A stretch of 64,000 nt of DNA from Plectosphaerella cucumerina (GCA_020746995.1 JAGPXD010000001.1:4774001-4838000); one strand, 5' to 3'. Shown: positions 21,883 to 34,043, numbered from the stretch's first letter. The notes: generated from the letters alone by a model not told the origin. Numbers and translations: made by a program.

Positions 21883-22084
21883 GACGGGGGTGTGATTATC
21901 TGATTCTCATGTACGGCATGGCGGGCCTGTTTCTGGCACTATTTCACTTCATCATGGCGATGGGAGCTGAATCTGATTTCTTCTGGACAACGTGTTTGGT
22001 ATCTAGGTACCTTGGTTTATAATCATCTCATCATTAAGTCGGCCCTTAACTGCCGTTTTCACCATCTATACGACCAATCCCCAT

Positions 22085-22979
22085 CTACAGGTCGAACAGC
22101 TCCTTGAGGATGCGCATGGTATCCTCGGGGTCCTTGACGGAGTGGCCCTCGGTGCGGGGGTCGGTGTAGATCTCGTAGTCGTTGCCGCCCTCGAAAGTCT
22201 TGTCGCCGAAGAAGTGGATGGTGGAGTACTTGATGCCGCCGGGGCGCTTGCCCTCGTCCTCGAGGTGGCGGAGGCAGTAGGTCTTGTCCCAGCCGATGGG
22301 GAAGACGTCGAAGGAGATCTGGCCGCCGACGGAGTACTCGAGGCCGAGGTGGGCGAACTTTTCGCGGAGCTGGGCGATGAACTTCTCGCGCACCTTGTGC
22401 TCGAGGTCGTACTTCTCGAAGGCCTGGCGCTCGGCGGTGGAGGCGTTGCGTCCCACGGGGGAGACGTTGACCATGCCGTTGCGGAACTCGACAAAGGTGC
22501 CGCGCTTGACGGGGATGTCGAGGTCGGCGATGTAGTGGAGCAGGAAGGAGACGAGCTTCTTGTACTCGTCCTCGCCGACGAAGGCGATGAAGGAGTTTGC
22601 GGGGAGGGCGGCGCCGAGCTTGTAGGCGACGAGGCCGTTTTCGGCAAAGTTGAAGTCGAAGAGGGAGGTGGCGGGGACGCGGTTGGGGTCGCCGAGCTGT
22701 TCTTGCTGCTTGGCGAAGTCGGAGCCGCCGACGGTGCCGATGGCGACCTTTGTGCGGAGCTTGGCGAGGAGGGCGGTGAATTCGGGGGAGATACCCTGGG
22801 GGGGAGGGAGGAGGTTAGCATTGCTGGAGGAGAGGGGGGAAAAGGGGGGAGGGAGGTTGTACCTTGCGGGCAGGGGTCAGGGTGCCGTCGACGTCGAAGA
22901 GGCAGATTGTGTTCTTGACGGGACGGTCCTCGAGGGGAGGGAACTCGGGGACCGGGTTGGCGGGGGTGCTGGAGGCCAT
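22085..22979 (-). CDS. SEC53: Phosphomannomutase
   Basis: Two exons, 22979-22863 and 22795-22085 (275 aa). It converts mannose-6-phosphate to mannose-1-phosphate for GDP-mannose, feeding N-glycosylation, O-mannosylation and GPI anchors. Eukaryotic PMM family, HAD superfamily: the nucleophile motif DVDGTLT has D29 and D31; GTVGGSDFAKQQEQLG, NGLVAYKLG, EFRNGMVNVSPVGR and GGNDYEIYTD are family blocks. The 67-nt intron follows AAG, phase 0 (donor GTACAA, acceptor CCCCAG), and the join gives ARKGISPEF. Length is normal. It shares the glycosylation theme with OST1 about 12 kb away, though nothing suggests co-regulation. Confidence 0.95.
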
Positions 22980-23730
22980 GATTGCGGTTTGGGGAGGTTC
23001 AATTGGTGACAGAAGAGGGATGTTGAAGCTGTCGCGGGGGAAGGTAGAAGGCGGTCAAGTCAGGGATGGAGAACGGAGGGGTCTGACCTAAGAAGCTCGG
23101 CGGACCACCGCAAGCTACCCCGCGGCGTCCACTTTATTTACTTGTCCACCGGCTCCGGTGGAAGCCAAGGACCGCAAGCAACAGCGTGGTCTCTTTGCGC
23201 GGTTGGCCCCAGGTAAATTAAAGGAGCTTCGCTGACGACTGCTTTCATTCCTGACGGCTTGAGCCATTTGCTTGTCCTCGTCCCGGTTGGACTGATGCCA
23301 AGGCGAGATTCCAAGTTGGGTCTGTTGTGTTGGTTCGTGTTGCCTGGGTATCGGAGATGAGGGGGGCCGTTTCTCCAAATCACAGCCACGACACCCGGGC
23401 AGTGCACAGCAGGCTGGTCGGTTGATGAAACAATCCGCCATTCTGGGGTACGTTAGCTCGTGAACACCGTGTTCGCAACATGGCATTGTGATATGTGGCG
23501 TCGAGGGTGGTGGGGAGAGGACAATCTGTAACAGCTTGCTACACAACTCAAGGACAGTAGTCCATTCGCCCCTTGGAGAACCTGGGATACTCGCAAATGT
23601 ACACTCTAATGATTCACACGCTATGCAAAAGGGCCCCAGGCGAACCGTAGACAAGCTAGAAATACAATGCCAGGCCCAATAAGACGCTCTAGAAGATCCG
23701 ATCCGTAAAAAGAAGATCATAAGCACATCC
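22980..23730. other. Intergenic: phosphomannomutase promoter and exchanger 3' region
   Basis: 751 bp between two minus-strand genes. I see no coding sequence. Near 23130-23700 several short ORFs overlap on both strands without resemblance to any family. Confidence 0.55.
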
Positions 23731-26700
23731 TCATAGCGACATCTCGCTCCATAGCCCTGTCACTTCAATGATGACGTTGACCATGGTCCCAACCGTCCAT
23801 AGGCCGATGAGCCCGTATCCGATGCGCCGGCTCAGCACCCACTTGTTCCATGGCACAGCCACCAGGAGGAACAGCAGCGTGATGAGCAGCACTATCGTAG
23901 AGATGAGAAGCGACCCGTCGATCTGGATCTTGTACGGCTTGTAGTGGTACGGCCGGTCAGGGTGCTTCTTCTGCCGCTTGTTGGCCGCCTGGGTCATCAT
24001 GTACGCCCCTCCGAGGCCGATACCAAGGAGGATATTGAGCATTGGGCCGCCGAAGCATGCAGATCTGTGACATGTCAGTCAAACATACAAGGAGACAGGT
24101 AGTTCATGGCAAAACTCACAGTGCCATCACTGGATATCCCAGGCGGGCGATGGTAACGTCCGCCACCAGGTCGCCCACGCTGTTGCCCGCCGCAAAGACG
24201 GTCAGCCCCAGCAACGCCTCGGAAATGCCCAGAATCACACCAAACGCCTTGAGCACGCCCACCACCTCACCGGCGATGGTCGAGATCCACGCCACGCTGA
24301 TGACGAAGCCGAGGAAGCACAACAGAAAGTGGTACCGTGGCCGCTTGTCTGGCGTCGTCGTCGCAAGTAGCACCGCCAACAGCCCGCACGAGCACAGCAA
24401 AGTGTACAACACCATGCGCACCAATGTCTTGCCCGGCGTCTCCAGGTCCTCTCTCATGTTGGCCCATAGCACCAACATGGCGAACAGAGGGCCCGTGAAG
24501 AGCTGGAGCGACACAAGCCACCGGTTCCACCCGCCGGCCGCCTCGTCACCGTCTTCCGCGGTAGCCACATCGCTCACCGAGGACATCATCTCGTGCACAG
24601 GCCCGCCGTTCTTGACCGGCTGCCCGTGGTGCTGCGTCACCGGCGTCGGCGGGATGAGCCCCGGCGTCGCGATGCTTGGTACGTCGGCCGGGCTGATCAT
24701 TGGCGACGGGGCTCCCGAGGACCGTCCCGTGCTCGACCGACTCCTCGTGGCCCGCCGATACCGCTGCCACTCAGACTCGGTCGACATGGGCGTCGCCCCC
24801 GGTTCCGATGGCTCGGACACAGGCATGCCGGGCAGCATGCCAGGGAACGGCACCTCTGGAGCAATATCCTCAGTGGCCGACTCGTCATCAGGCGACTCCG
24901 TGTCGACGATGGGGAGCGTGATGACGAGGAGAAGGATGCTCGGTAGCGAAACGGCACTGAGGAGCTTGTCCCAGCCCGACTTCTCGCTCCAGCCTTGGAG
25001 CGTGGGGAACAGCGTCGCCCGGAGGATGTGCGGCGGCGGTAGCACAGAGTACGGCCACCACCGCACAGGCTTGACCTCTGGGATCGACGGTGTCAGCAGG
25101 GGTGTCTCGAGGCGGACGGGTGCAGTCGGCGTGAAGAAGTCCGAGGGCTCCGCTTGGGGATTCGGCGAGAGCAGCAGCGGCGAGTCGGTAAAGGCTGGCA
25201 GGTTGGGGAAAGGCGAGGCCGGCGATGACTGGTCGCTGCCTACGCCACCGCCCCTAGGGATGAGAAGCTGGGGAAGGTTAGATGCTGACGCTCTCGGCGT
25301 GGCCTGTGGCACTACAACGGGTGGCGGCGCAAGGTTGCCTCCGATCTGGTACACAGGCGACAAGCTACGTGCCGTTGAAGTGCCACTGGGCCCAGCGAGG
25401 GTCTGCTCGTGGGCCGGCGGCGGCAGCAGGCTAAACGAGGGGGGCACGTCGTTGGCCGACAAAGCGCGATGGCGGCCTGGCGGCACTGAGAGGGACTGGC
25501 CTGGAGCCTCGACACCAACCTCAGTGGCCGCGTCGTCGCTGTGTAGGCCGGTGATACGGAATTCGGAGTACGCCCGAACGTGACCCCGGCCTCGGCCGCG
25601 CTCGGGGCTGGGCATCGAGCGCAGCTTGAGGTTGCTCTCCTTCTGCAGTTGGGCCAGGGCCGAGCGGAACTCGAGGGCACCGACCAGACTGGGCCGGATA
25701 GGGGTGATGGTGGTGCTGCGGCGGCCGCGGGGGCGGGTGACGCGCATGCTGCTGGTCATCTCGGCGGCAACCTGACGGCCGAGCTTGTCCTCGTCATCGT
25801 CGGGGGCCTTGTTCTCGAGCTGAGCTTCCAGGCTCTCGCCCTCGATCTCGATGCGTGGACCGCCGGCCTCGAGGACAGAGATATCGGTGTAGCTGGCGCG
25901 CCTGCCGACTTGACCGCCGTCGTCGTCATCGTCCTCGCTGGGGTCGTCACGGTACGGCGTATGCGCGAGGTCGTCGCTGGCGGTGGACCCATAGACGTGG
26001 CCCCTAGCAGCAGCGGCCCTGGCGCGGCGGCGACGCTTTCTTGTGTCGAGCCAGTGCCAGCCGACAACGACAATAACGTAGAATATGTAGTAAGCGATCA
26101 TGGCGATGCACTCCCACAGGTGGAGGTGGCCGTCGGCCAGAAAGGCGACGGTGAAGACGACGGCAACGACGAAGAAGCAGATGTCGCGGACGTAGGTCCG
26201 CTTGGCCACCTTGAACTCGCGCACCAGGGCCATGGAGCCGGCGACAACAGCGGTGATGAAGCCGGCGGCACCAACGAGCTCGCCGACGGCCATGCTGGCG
26301 CTGTTAGAGCCCATGGCAGCAAAAGTGCTAAAGACATCGGGCGAGCCATTGCCGAAAGCCAGGAAGGTGACGCCAGCCAGGCTCTCGCTAAGACCAAGAA
26401 TGCGGGCGATGGTGCTGAGGTTGACGCTGAAAAAGTCGCTGGCGGCGATACCGATGGTGGTAAAGAGCAGCCCCAGCCACGCAGTGAGGAGAACGAAGCC
26501 GAATACGCGGGCGTGGGCGAAAGTGCAGAAATAGAGGCTCAGGTAGGAGATGAGCCCGGCCTCATCGTCCTCGCAGTTGAGCCGGACAAAGGCGCATTGG
26601 TCGACGGCGCGGTGAACATCGCGACACTCGCCCAACGGCACCGCGGCGATGTCTCTTGAGAACAGCGAGGCGGCATGGTGTGTCGCGGGCGAGATGGCGG

Positions 26701-26932
26701 GCCAGTTGTCGGTCTGGTGGGTAAGGAATGAGAAAGCGGCGAGGCAGGTGATGATGAGCAGAGTGCCATAAAAGGGTCGCAGGCGGGAGATGTTCCCTCT
26801 GACTCTCCCTCTCGCCCTGCCTCTACCGCTGGCCTTGGGGGCGGCGGCCATGCTGTGGCTGCGGATCGTATCAGCGTGCAGGTCCAAGTCCAGGTCCAGG
26901 TCCGAGGTGTTGTCGCCCAGGCGGCGCGCCAA
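23731..26932 (-). CDS. Sodium/calcium exchanger family transporter (NCLX/YDL206W-like)
   Basis: Two exons, 26932-24120 and 24064-23731 (1,048 aa, or 1,021 from the ATG at 26851). CaCA-superfamily cation/Ca2+ exchanger. An N-terminal helix (about 54-70) is followed by a helix cluster with the alpha-1 repeat (SESLAGVTFLAFGNGSPD, about 182-199). A long hydrophilic Ser/Pro-rich loop (roughly 330-730) is probably cytosolic. The second helix cluster has alpha-2 (LLGLTVFAAGNSVGDLVAD), split from FGGPMLNILLGIG by the intron (CT|A; branch CTGAC). The nearest named relatives are yeast YDL206W and animal NCLX (SLC8B1). Compartment and ions carried cannot be read from sequence. The segment before residue 28 derives from a DNA hexamer repeat, so the second ATG may be the real start. 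Confidence 0.88.
26870..26910. repeat. Short GGTCCA/AGTCCA hexamer repeat
   Basis: About five imperfect copies of a CAGGTC/CAAGTC unit encode DLDLDLDL on the minus strand near the start of the exchanger gene. A (GGCAGC)-type repeat occurs just upstream at about 27003-27031. Both look like simple-sequence expansions. Confidence 0.5.
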
Positions 26933-27991
26933 GCATGACTGGCACTTTGCCTGGATGATCCCGGGCGGAGGGATCTGATACGGATGAGCTGGAGGAGCTC
27001 TGGGCAGGGCAGCGGCAGCGGCAGCGGCAGGAACTGCAACGGGAGCGCGGCAAGTCGGATGGCCCGGGTATTTTTGAGGGGACTGAAGAGGGTTGATTCA
27101 GGCGGGCCGTGCTGGCATCGGGTAGGGTGGTACTTTTAAAGATGTTGGTTTGGTCGGGTCGGTGTGTTGTGCCGATGAGTGACGGGAGGTTGAAGTAGGG
27201 ACGAGAAGTTTCAATTCATGACGCAGTCAAGGTACCACGAGAAGCCGAGGTGAGTGAGTTGCAGAATGGGTCAGGTGCCGGGACAGAAGCAGATAAAACT
27301 AATGGCAAAGGCAGGTACGGAAAACGTGCTACTTCTGTTTCCCCCGCGCCGGCGCCGTCGACTGACCGCACCTTGACTGCGCGCGGGCGGTGATGGGAAA
27401 GAACGGCCACCACTTTCCCATTCTGGTGTCGTCTCGCCCCAACTTGCTACGTCTGTCGTCGTAGCAGCGTCGTAGGCTAGGCGTGTCGAGTTGGAGCTCG
27501 GAGGCAGCCCGTGCAAGAAGCAGGATCAGCCACCACCTGCTCTGGAGGACAACTCCGGAGCACCTGCCAGAAGGCCTGGGCCGCTGAAACCCGGCTGCAA
27601 CTGCCCTGTTTCCGCCCCCTGCCCGAGCACCAATCCTGCTTGGCGTCCAACGCTAGCCGCCCAATCGAGAATGGCCAATTTCCATCATTGACGCAACAGT
27701 GGCAGTGTCCACGATCGACGATTAAGTGTTATCTTATCTGCTCTGGCAGATTCCTTAGTCATATTCTCTTCTGCTGTCCACTGCCCGTACCCCGCCAAAT
27801 GGATGCCTCGGAACCCAGGCGCACGTCCCCAGTGCCGTGCCCTCCATTCTGTTGTTTACTTTCTCCACACAAACACTCGGCCCCTGACCTGACGACGCGA
27901 TGCGCCGGATTTGACGATGCCCTCGACCTGACTGTCGCAAACCACATCACCAACACCCACACTGACCGCCAAAAGCACAGCACCCCCGACA
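26933..27991. other. Divergent intergenic region between the exchanger and condensin genes
   Basis: 1.06 kb promoter region. The condensin side is C/A-rich (about 27600-27990). No gene seen. Confidence 0.55.
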
Positions 27992-30757
27992 ATGCCCAGA
28001 GTCGCACAGGGCCCGCGGAAAGCGTCCGCCAGGGCCAACTCGTCTGGCGTTGCATCACCCTACAAGAATTCCCCAGTCAAGTGAGCCTCCCCAGGTTTGT
28101 TTACTTACCGCCGCCGTCGCTGACCGACTCTTTTCTCCCCGCCCTGCAGGATTCCCCTCAACGACGACGTCTCAGAAAAGGCAAAGCGCATGCACTCCAG
28201 ACAAGCCTACCATGAGAGACAAATCAGCCAGCTCAAGGCCGCCGCGCACGGAACTCCAGGCCGCAAGAGCAGCATGAATCTTGACGAGAATGCCTCTCCG
28301 AGTTCGGATCCCCGGACCCCCCGCACCGCCCGCGGCCGCCGCGAAGGCGATGACGATGATGATATTTATGTGGGCGGTAGCGCCGTCACGCCTATGAAGC
28401 GAGTCCCCATCCTCGCAAACTTTGAGGAGTGGATGAAGATGGCCACCGACAACAAGATCAACGCCGCCAACTCGTGGAACTTTGCCCTCATCGACTACTT
28501 CCACGACATGTCGCTGCTCAAGGAGGGCGACGGCGTCAACTTCCAAAAGGCCAGTTGCACCCTCGACGGCTGCGTCAAGATCTATACCAGCCGAGTCGAC
28601 AGCGTCGCCACCGAGACGGGCAAGCTCCTCAGCGGCCTCGCCGACAGCAACAGCAAGAAGAAGGACAGGGATGGTGAGGAAGGCGAGGGTGACGAGAGCG
28701 ACGAAGAGGTCGATGCCGACGGCAATGTCAGGAAGAAGAGCAAGAGAAAGGTGACGCATGCCCCCGTCCAAGTCTCGTTTGATGCAGCCGCTGACTAGCG
28801 CCTACAGACACAGCGCTCTTCCGAGGCCACCCTGGCGCCGTCATTTGCGTCGCTGCAACTGAAGAAGTTTGAGCTCGAGTTCGCCGTCGATCCGCTCTTC
28901 AAGAAGGCCTCGGCCGACTTTGACGAGGGCGGCGCCAAGGGCCTCCTCCTGAACCACCTCATGATCGACTCCCAGGGCCGCATCGTCTTCGACAGCAGCG
29001 ACGATGTGGATGATATTCAGACCTCCAAGACGAGGAAAAAGGACGACGCCGAGGCAGACGAAGACGAATACACCACCGATATGACGCGCGAGCTCTCGCG
29101 GGTCGATGAGGAAGATGAGGATGCGGAGGAGGCAGAAAATGACACGGCAAACGATGTGCCCATCGATCTGGGGGCTCTGGGCGCCAGATTCTTCCCTGAT
29201 CTCAGCATTCTCGACGAGCTGGACATTTGCCCCTCTCTCAAGACCTTTGAGCTGGGCAACCCCTCGGGGTCCATGGACATCCCCTTCCTCAAGGCGCCCG
29301 AGGACTGGAGAGACCAAGACAAGGACAAGAGTGGCGACCCCAGCCGGGGAGACCACTCGGGCATGTTCATCGACGGCGACAACGTCGCAGGCTTCGACGA
29401 CGACGACGACCTCGGCCTCGGCGCCTTCGACATGGATGCCGACGTGGCATTTGGCGAAGGTGGTGAGGCTTGGGCCCGGGAAGCCGCCCTTGAGCCTCAG
29501 ATGCGCGTCTTTGATGCCGGCGCAGGCGGCGATGATGAGGGCGACATGCTCGAGCAGGACACGGGGGACTACGTCGTGTCGATGAAGCACGCGCCCAGCG
29601 CCGACAAGATGCATGAGGACATTCTCGGCTACTTCGACCAGGCGCTACAGAAGAACTGGACCAGCGCCGAGCACTGGCGGATACGAAAGATCAAGGACTC
29701 AAGCAAGCCGGCCGGCCCCGCCAAGACACGCAAGGAGAAAGAGCCGTTCGAGATCGACTTCAACGCGCCGATGGACCCGGCCCTCGCCGACGCCCTGTAC
29801 ACACAGGCGTCGAGCAATTCGGCCATCTCCATGCCCAAGAAGGACTGGAAGACAAAGTCGCGCAATCTCCTGCCGGACGACAGGCACTTCACGTCAAAAT
29901 CGCTGCTGAGCCTGTTCCTCAAGCCAAAGGCCCGCCTCAGCAGTCGCCGTGTGCGGTCGGCGCTTGGCAGCACGGGTGCGGACAAGGAGGTTCGCGAGGG
30001 CGAGATGGACGAGGCCTTCTGGGCCAGCCAGAAGGATCCCATGTTGCAGAACCCTGGGGATGATACCGCCATGCCCCAGGGCGACTACGACGCAAACTTC
30101 TTCCAGGACGACGCCCTGCCATTCGCGGGCGGCATGGATGACGACGACGATCTCGAATTTGCCGACGCCCGGGATCACTTCTCGCCAGGGCCTGAAGGTG
30201 TGGACCTGGGCATGACTGAGGGTGTGGGCATGACGGCGATCCTCAACGGCGAAACGATGGCCGGCACTATGGGCGCGTTCGGGACGCAGCTGGTGACATC
30301 GACGAGACGGGTGCGGCCGGACTACGTCCAGTACGCGCGCGTTGCCAAGAAGGTCGACGTGAGGCGGTTGAAGGAGGAGCTCTGGAAGGGCATGGCCTTT
30401 GAGAAGCTCGACTCGGTGAGTGACCCGGATTTTCCCCCATATTTTTCTCTTCACACGACTAACATGGACCAGGACGCAAATGCATCAAGGCTGCTCACGC
30501 CGCCACCAACGGACGCCGAAGAGGACCAGCAGGTCAAGGCCGAGGAGGACAAGACTCTCAAGTTCACAGAGGTCATGAACGACCTGCAGCGGGTGTACCC
30601 CAAGCCGATGATGGAGGACATCTCTACCAGTTACTGCTTCATCTGCCTGCTGCATCTGGCCAACGAGAAGGGGCTCGTCATCGAGAAGACGCCCGAGCTG
30701 ACGGAGCTGGCTATCCGCAAGGACTGGACGGCCGAGATTGCTGCCCCGGGCGAGTAG
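27992..30757 (+). CDS. BRN1: Condensin complex subunit 2 (Barren/Brn1/Cnd2)
   Basis: Four exons, 27992-28080, 28150-28750, 28808-30415 and 30473-30757 (860 aa). The kleisin of condensin bridges the two SMC heads (Smc2/Smc4) and the HEAT subunits, and is needed for mitotic chromosome compaction. Family blocks: the N-terminal SMC-binding region (NFEEWMKMATDNKINAANSWNFALIDYFHDM), FELEFAVDPLFKKASADFDE, SLKTFELGNP, HWRIRKIKD, and the C-terminal winged-helix region (VRRLKEELWKGMAFEKL ... ISTSYCFICLLHLANEKGL). Linkers are rich in Asp/Glu. The first exon encodes a basic tail. All junctions preserve phase (AA|G, then phase 0 twice). A short basic insert at SKKKDRDGEEGEGDESDEE may be a phosphorylation-rich linker. 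Confidence 0.94.
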
Positions 30758-33541
30758 CCGGCTAGTCTGTAAGGAAAGGGGTGGTGTTTTTTGCTTCTTC
30801 TGTTCTATGACCCATGATGTCACGCCTGTTTGTTTATGGAAAGTGGAATACATGAGGGGTCGGCGCTGGCGGTGGCTGCGTCTGAATAATGAGACGAGTA
30901 TGCATGTCGCCTTTTTGTGTTTTTGATATCGTGTGTCGCGGTGTTGGTCCACGTCTGCGTTTGGGTTCGGGGGCATTAATGAAGCAGGCAACTCTAGAAT
31001 CCTGCCATGGGATTCGCGGTCTGGGCTGGGCATTGTGACGCAGGTGCCAAACAGATGCTTGAACTAACCACTACAATGAATGACGAAATGATGGCATCCG
31101 TTTCGACACTGCTCGGGGAGGGCCAACATCATCTCCTTCTCATGCTGGACTTCGCCGGAAACAATAGACCCCAAGCCCGACAACATGGAAGGCAGTTGTC
31201 AAAACTTCCTCTCTTCTCGATAGAACATGATAGAACGACATGCAACCGACCGTTCACTCAACCCAAACAAACTTCTTCACATGCAATCGTCGTCCCCCCG
31301 CCCATGTCCACCCCTGCATATCTCGCACACAATAACAGCACACCCTACCAAAGCAGAATCTCTCCCAACCCAGGTCCCCATGCTCTTCGGCCCAAGTCCC
31401 ATTCAAGCTCCCCACCCGTCATCGCTTCCAGATCGAGGCCCCTGCCCTCGCGGTATCGCGCTTGCGGCAATGCTAGCGCGTCTACGCCCCGCCCGGGCCC
31501 GTCCCCATCCGGCTAGCTCCCCCAGCGGCACCGCCCTATTTTTAGGGCTCAGCCGCGAAGATCCACCCTCCGCCCTAGCAAGGGGGGGGGGGGGGGCTGG
31601 CTGGGTGGGGATGGCTAGGCTTTCTACACTTCACTTCACAACCTCCGGGCCGTGCCAAGGACCCGGTTCTCCATCTGACGATGGATTCTGCCGAGGCCGG
31701 ACGGACGATGATATCCCGAGATGTGCGATGCATGAGTCGCGGATGGGAGAGTCCATCTGTGGATGAATTATCCTCTGGATTCACGAGTTTCTCAGTTTGG
31801 CGAATGGTCTAAATGGGCAGTTGACTGGACGTTGGGGGCGAGGCGCATCGTCTTCATGCGCCCCGGACTCTGCAATGGCATCGCATCCGACTGCCGAAGC
31901 GAGGGAACGGAGTCATCCTTCCCGCGAGGCTGTGTTTTCTCGCATACCACGTGCGATAAGCGCCATATGACGGCCTCATGATGGGGTGGCTCCAAACTTT
32001 CAGGTTGGCCAAAGAAGCGCCCGGAATCGTCCAAAGATCAGTCTTGGCTCCCAGACGCCACACTGGCCCAGAGAGCCGGTATCAAGCTGCTTTGAGCCCA
32101 CCACCAGAACCATCACACGAATGCCCTTAGGGTTGAAGCTTGATCAATGTCATTACTCGAGCCCGCTTGCTGAAAGCTGAGTCTCCAACCATCCGTCGCT
32201 CTATGGTTTTGGCTGCGCCCTGCCTGGTTCAACCGCTCTCTTCCCGTGCATTTCCCCGCCCTGCGCCAGCTCGTGCCTGCAGATGCTCATGCTGTCCAGT
32301 CCTTTCGTAGCTGCCTCTGGACCAGCGCGGCCCGAACCCAGTAGGGGCCGCGATGGGCAGCTGGGTACATGTGTTCCTGATATGAGAAGCAGGGGCGAGG
32401 AGAGAGATACACGTCGAGGACTCTGTCCTGAAGAGAGAGACGGAAGGAACGAGACAAGAAAATGGAGAGAAATATTGAGACAATAGTGAGAAGAGACAAG
32501 CCGGCTGCCGTTCCACCATCCTCCAAAAGTCCACCAGGACTATCAAGCACCATTCTCAGAATGTGCTGTGCGCGATCCCCGCGGCAACCCGAGTTTGCTG
32601 CTGCCGCCGCTTCCAGAGCGGCTCGATAATACATGAGTAGTGGGATGCAGAGTACAGAGGTCCCCGAGGGATGAAAATCTAAGCGACGACAAGGAAAGAA
32701 ACGACCAGTGGGCCAAGACGGTCCACAGAGAAAGAAAATGCCGAAGAGAAACCCGGTCCCTGCACCGACTCCGATGCAATCCGAGGGCCGACCGAAAAAC
32801 GCCATGCGTGTAACCCAAACACGCTCTGATCCAGTGGCTCCCTTGTAAAAGCAGGCAAGGCGAGCTCGAAGAGGTATCAAGAAGAGAAAGAACCCAGGAA
32901 AAGATGCAGGATGTCGAGAGAGGCGGAGTGTTTGTCCCCGACTCGGCCACGCCCTGCCGGAAAGAGACAATGGAAACGCTATGCAAGCCGAACAACCTGG
33001 AAAGAGGAAAAGAGCAGACCCGAAAGCAGTATGCGTAGTAGAGTTGACGGGCCGGTTCCGTCGTCGGAGGCCCGCCCAGAGAAAAAGAAAGAGGAGAAAT
33101 CGAGAAATCGGAAGGGTATCGAGAGGAGAAGCCGTAATCGTTCAGCAATCGTCGTCCATCTGCGCGTCATTCAAGGCTCGTGTGGCGGCATTGACTCGTT
33201 CTCGTCCCCGGTAGCTTCGTTGCAGTGTCGTGGCAGGCTCGTGAAGAGGAGAGATGGAAGCCCAGGCCCGGATGGCAAGTCGGGGCTGGGGTGCGTGGCG
33301 GAAGGGGCATGCCGTGACGTTGAACGACCCCTGATCCTCGTCACCGCAGCCGCGGCGGCGCGGAGGAGGGGGCCGTCCTGCCATGCCCCGCGAAGAGTAG
33401 AGATAGCTGGGAGGGCGAGCGGCCGGCAAGAGAGGCAGGCCTCCTCTGCGAGAGGAGGTAGGCGACCCAGGCGTTCAGCTCAAATGTGACCAGCCTCGAG
33501 ACCTGCCGCGGGAAGCAACCCGTCACCGGAGACAGGACATT
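30758..33541. other. Long convergent spacer between condensin and the Cys/His mini-protein
   Basis: 2.8 kb between two converging stops, far longer than the other convergent spacers here (162-656 bp). It contains a 15-G run (31582-31596) and a strongly purine-rich plus strand at about 32390-33170. Overlapping minus-strand ORFs of up to 227 codons there read as hydrophobic, compositionally driven sequence and match no family. No RNA gene recognised. Confidence 0.5.
31582..31596 (+). repeat. 15-G homopolymer
   Basis: Fifteen consecutive G, followed within 30 bases by further G clusters (CTGGCTGGGTGGGG). It is a candidate G-quadruplex and a likely site of length error. Confidence 0.9.
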
Positions 33542-33781
33542 TCATCGGTAATGGCTCGAGCCCCCCGAAGAGTAGCTGCCGTAATGGCTCGAGCTGGAGT
33601 GGGTGTACCCTGAGGAGTATTGCCGCGAGGACTCTGTGTGTGCGCCGCAGGCATATCCCACGAGGATGGTCCTCTGCTGGACTCCATGGCCGGGGCGTCC
33701 GTAGCCGGCACACCTGTCGACGGCGTGCTGGTAGTAGAGGCAGCGGCAGGCTGAGTAGAGCTCGACGAGTTGATAGCACAT
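33542..33781 (-). CDS. Cys/His-rich mini-protein (opens MCYQLVELYSACRC)
   Basis: 79-residue single-exon protein. The first 50 residues look constrained: C2, C12, C14, H19, C24, H32, C45 and H48 in the frame MCYQLVELYSACRC ... DRCAGYGRPGHG ... RTILVGYAC. The C-terminal 30 residues are Ser/Tyr/Gly/His low complexity. Eight Cys/His in 48 residues suggest a small zinc-binding fold; this is inference. I recall similar MCYQ-starting short proteins in many filamentous ascomycetes, without assigned function. No signal peptide. A TATA-like element lies about 260 bp upstream and the leader between is pyrimidine-rich on the coding strand, supporting a real gene. Confidence 0.72.
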   Translation of the reverse strand: MCYQLVELYSACRCLYYQHAVDRCAGYGRPGHGVQQRTILVGYACGAHTESSRQYSSGYTHSSSSHYGSYSSGGSSHYR

Positions 33782-34037
33782 GATGACTGTGGGCGAGGGG
33801 GAGAAGCTCGTATGTGGTTGTGGTTATGGTAGAGTAGGCGAGGTCTCGCGTCGATGTCGGATTCGAGGCCGATTGTGTGTTGAAGACGAGATGAGTAGAC
33901 TGGATATGCGCGTGTGTGGGAAGAAAGACCAGAAGAGAGACAGAAACAAGGAAAGCGGACAGTGTTGAGAGTGGTGGTGAGTGTGTGAGGTAAGGACCAG
34001 GAGGCAGACAGATTCGAGGACGGGAAGGCATCGCAGC

Positions 34038-34043
34038 CTTATA
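34038..34043 (-). promoter_or_regulatory. TATA-like element of the Cys/His mini-protein gene
   Basis: TATAAG on the minus strand in the context GCTATAAGGC, about 260 bp before the ATG at 33781. Confidence 0.4.

Noticed and set aside
22142..22918. 258-codon plus-strand ORF over phosphomannomutase
   Set aside because: Shadow of a confidently identified enzyme; Val/Glu/Gly-rich and without domains.
24042..26659. Plus-strand ORFs of 513 and 359 codons over the exchanger gene
   Set aside because: Antisense to a clear transporter whose two alpha repeats are recognisable; composition-driven shadows.
32287..33148. Overlapping hydrophobic minus-strand ORFs of 227 and 201 codons
   Set aside because: Two frames are open at once because of the pyrimidine bias; no consistent membrane-protein pattern or family.
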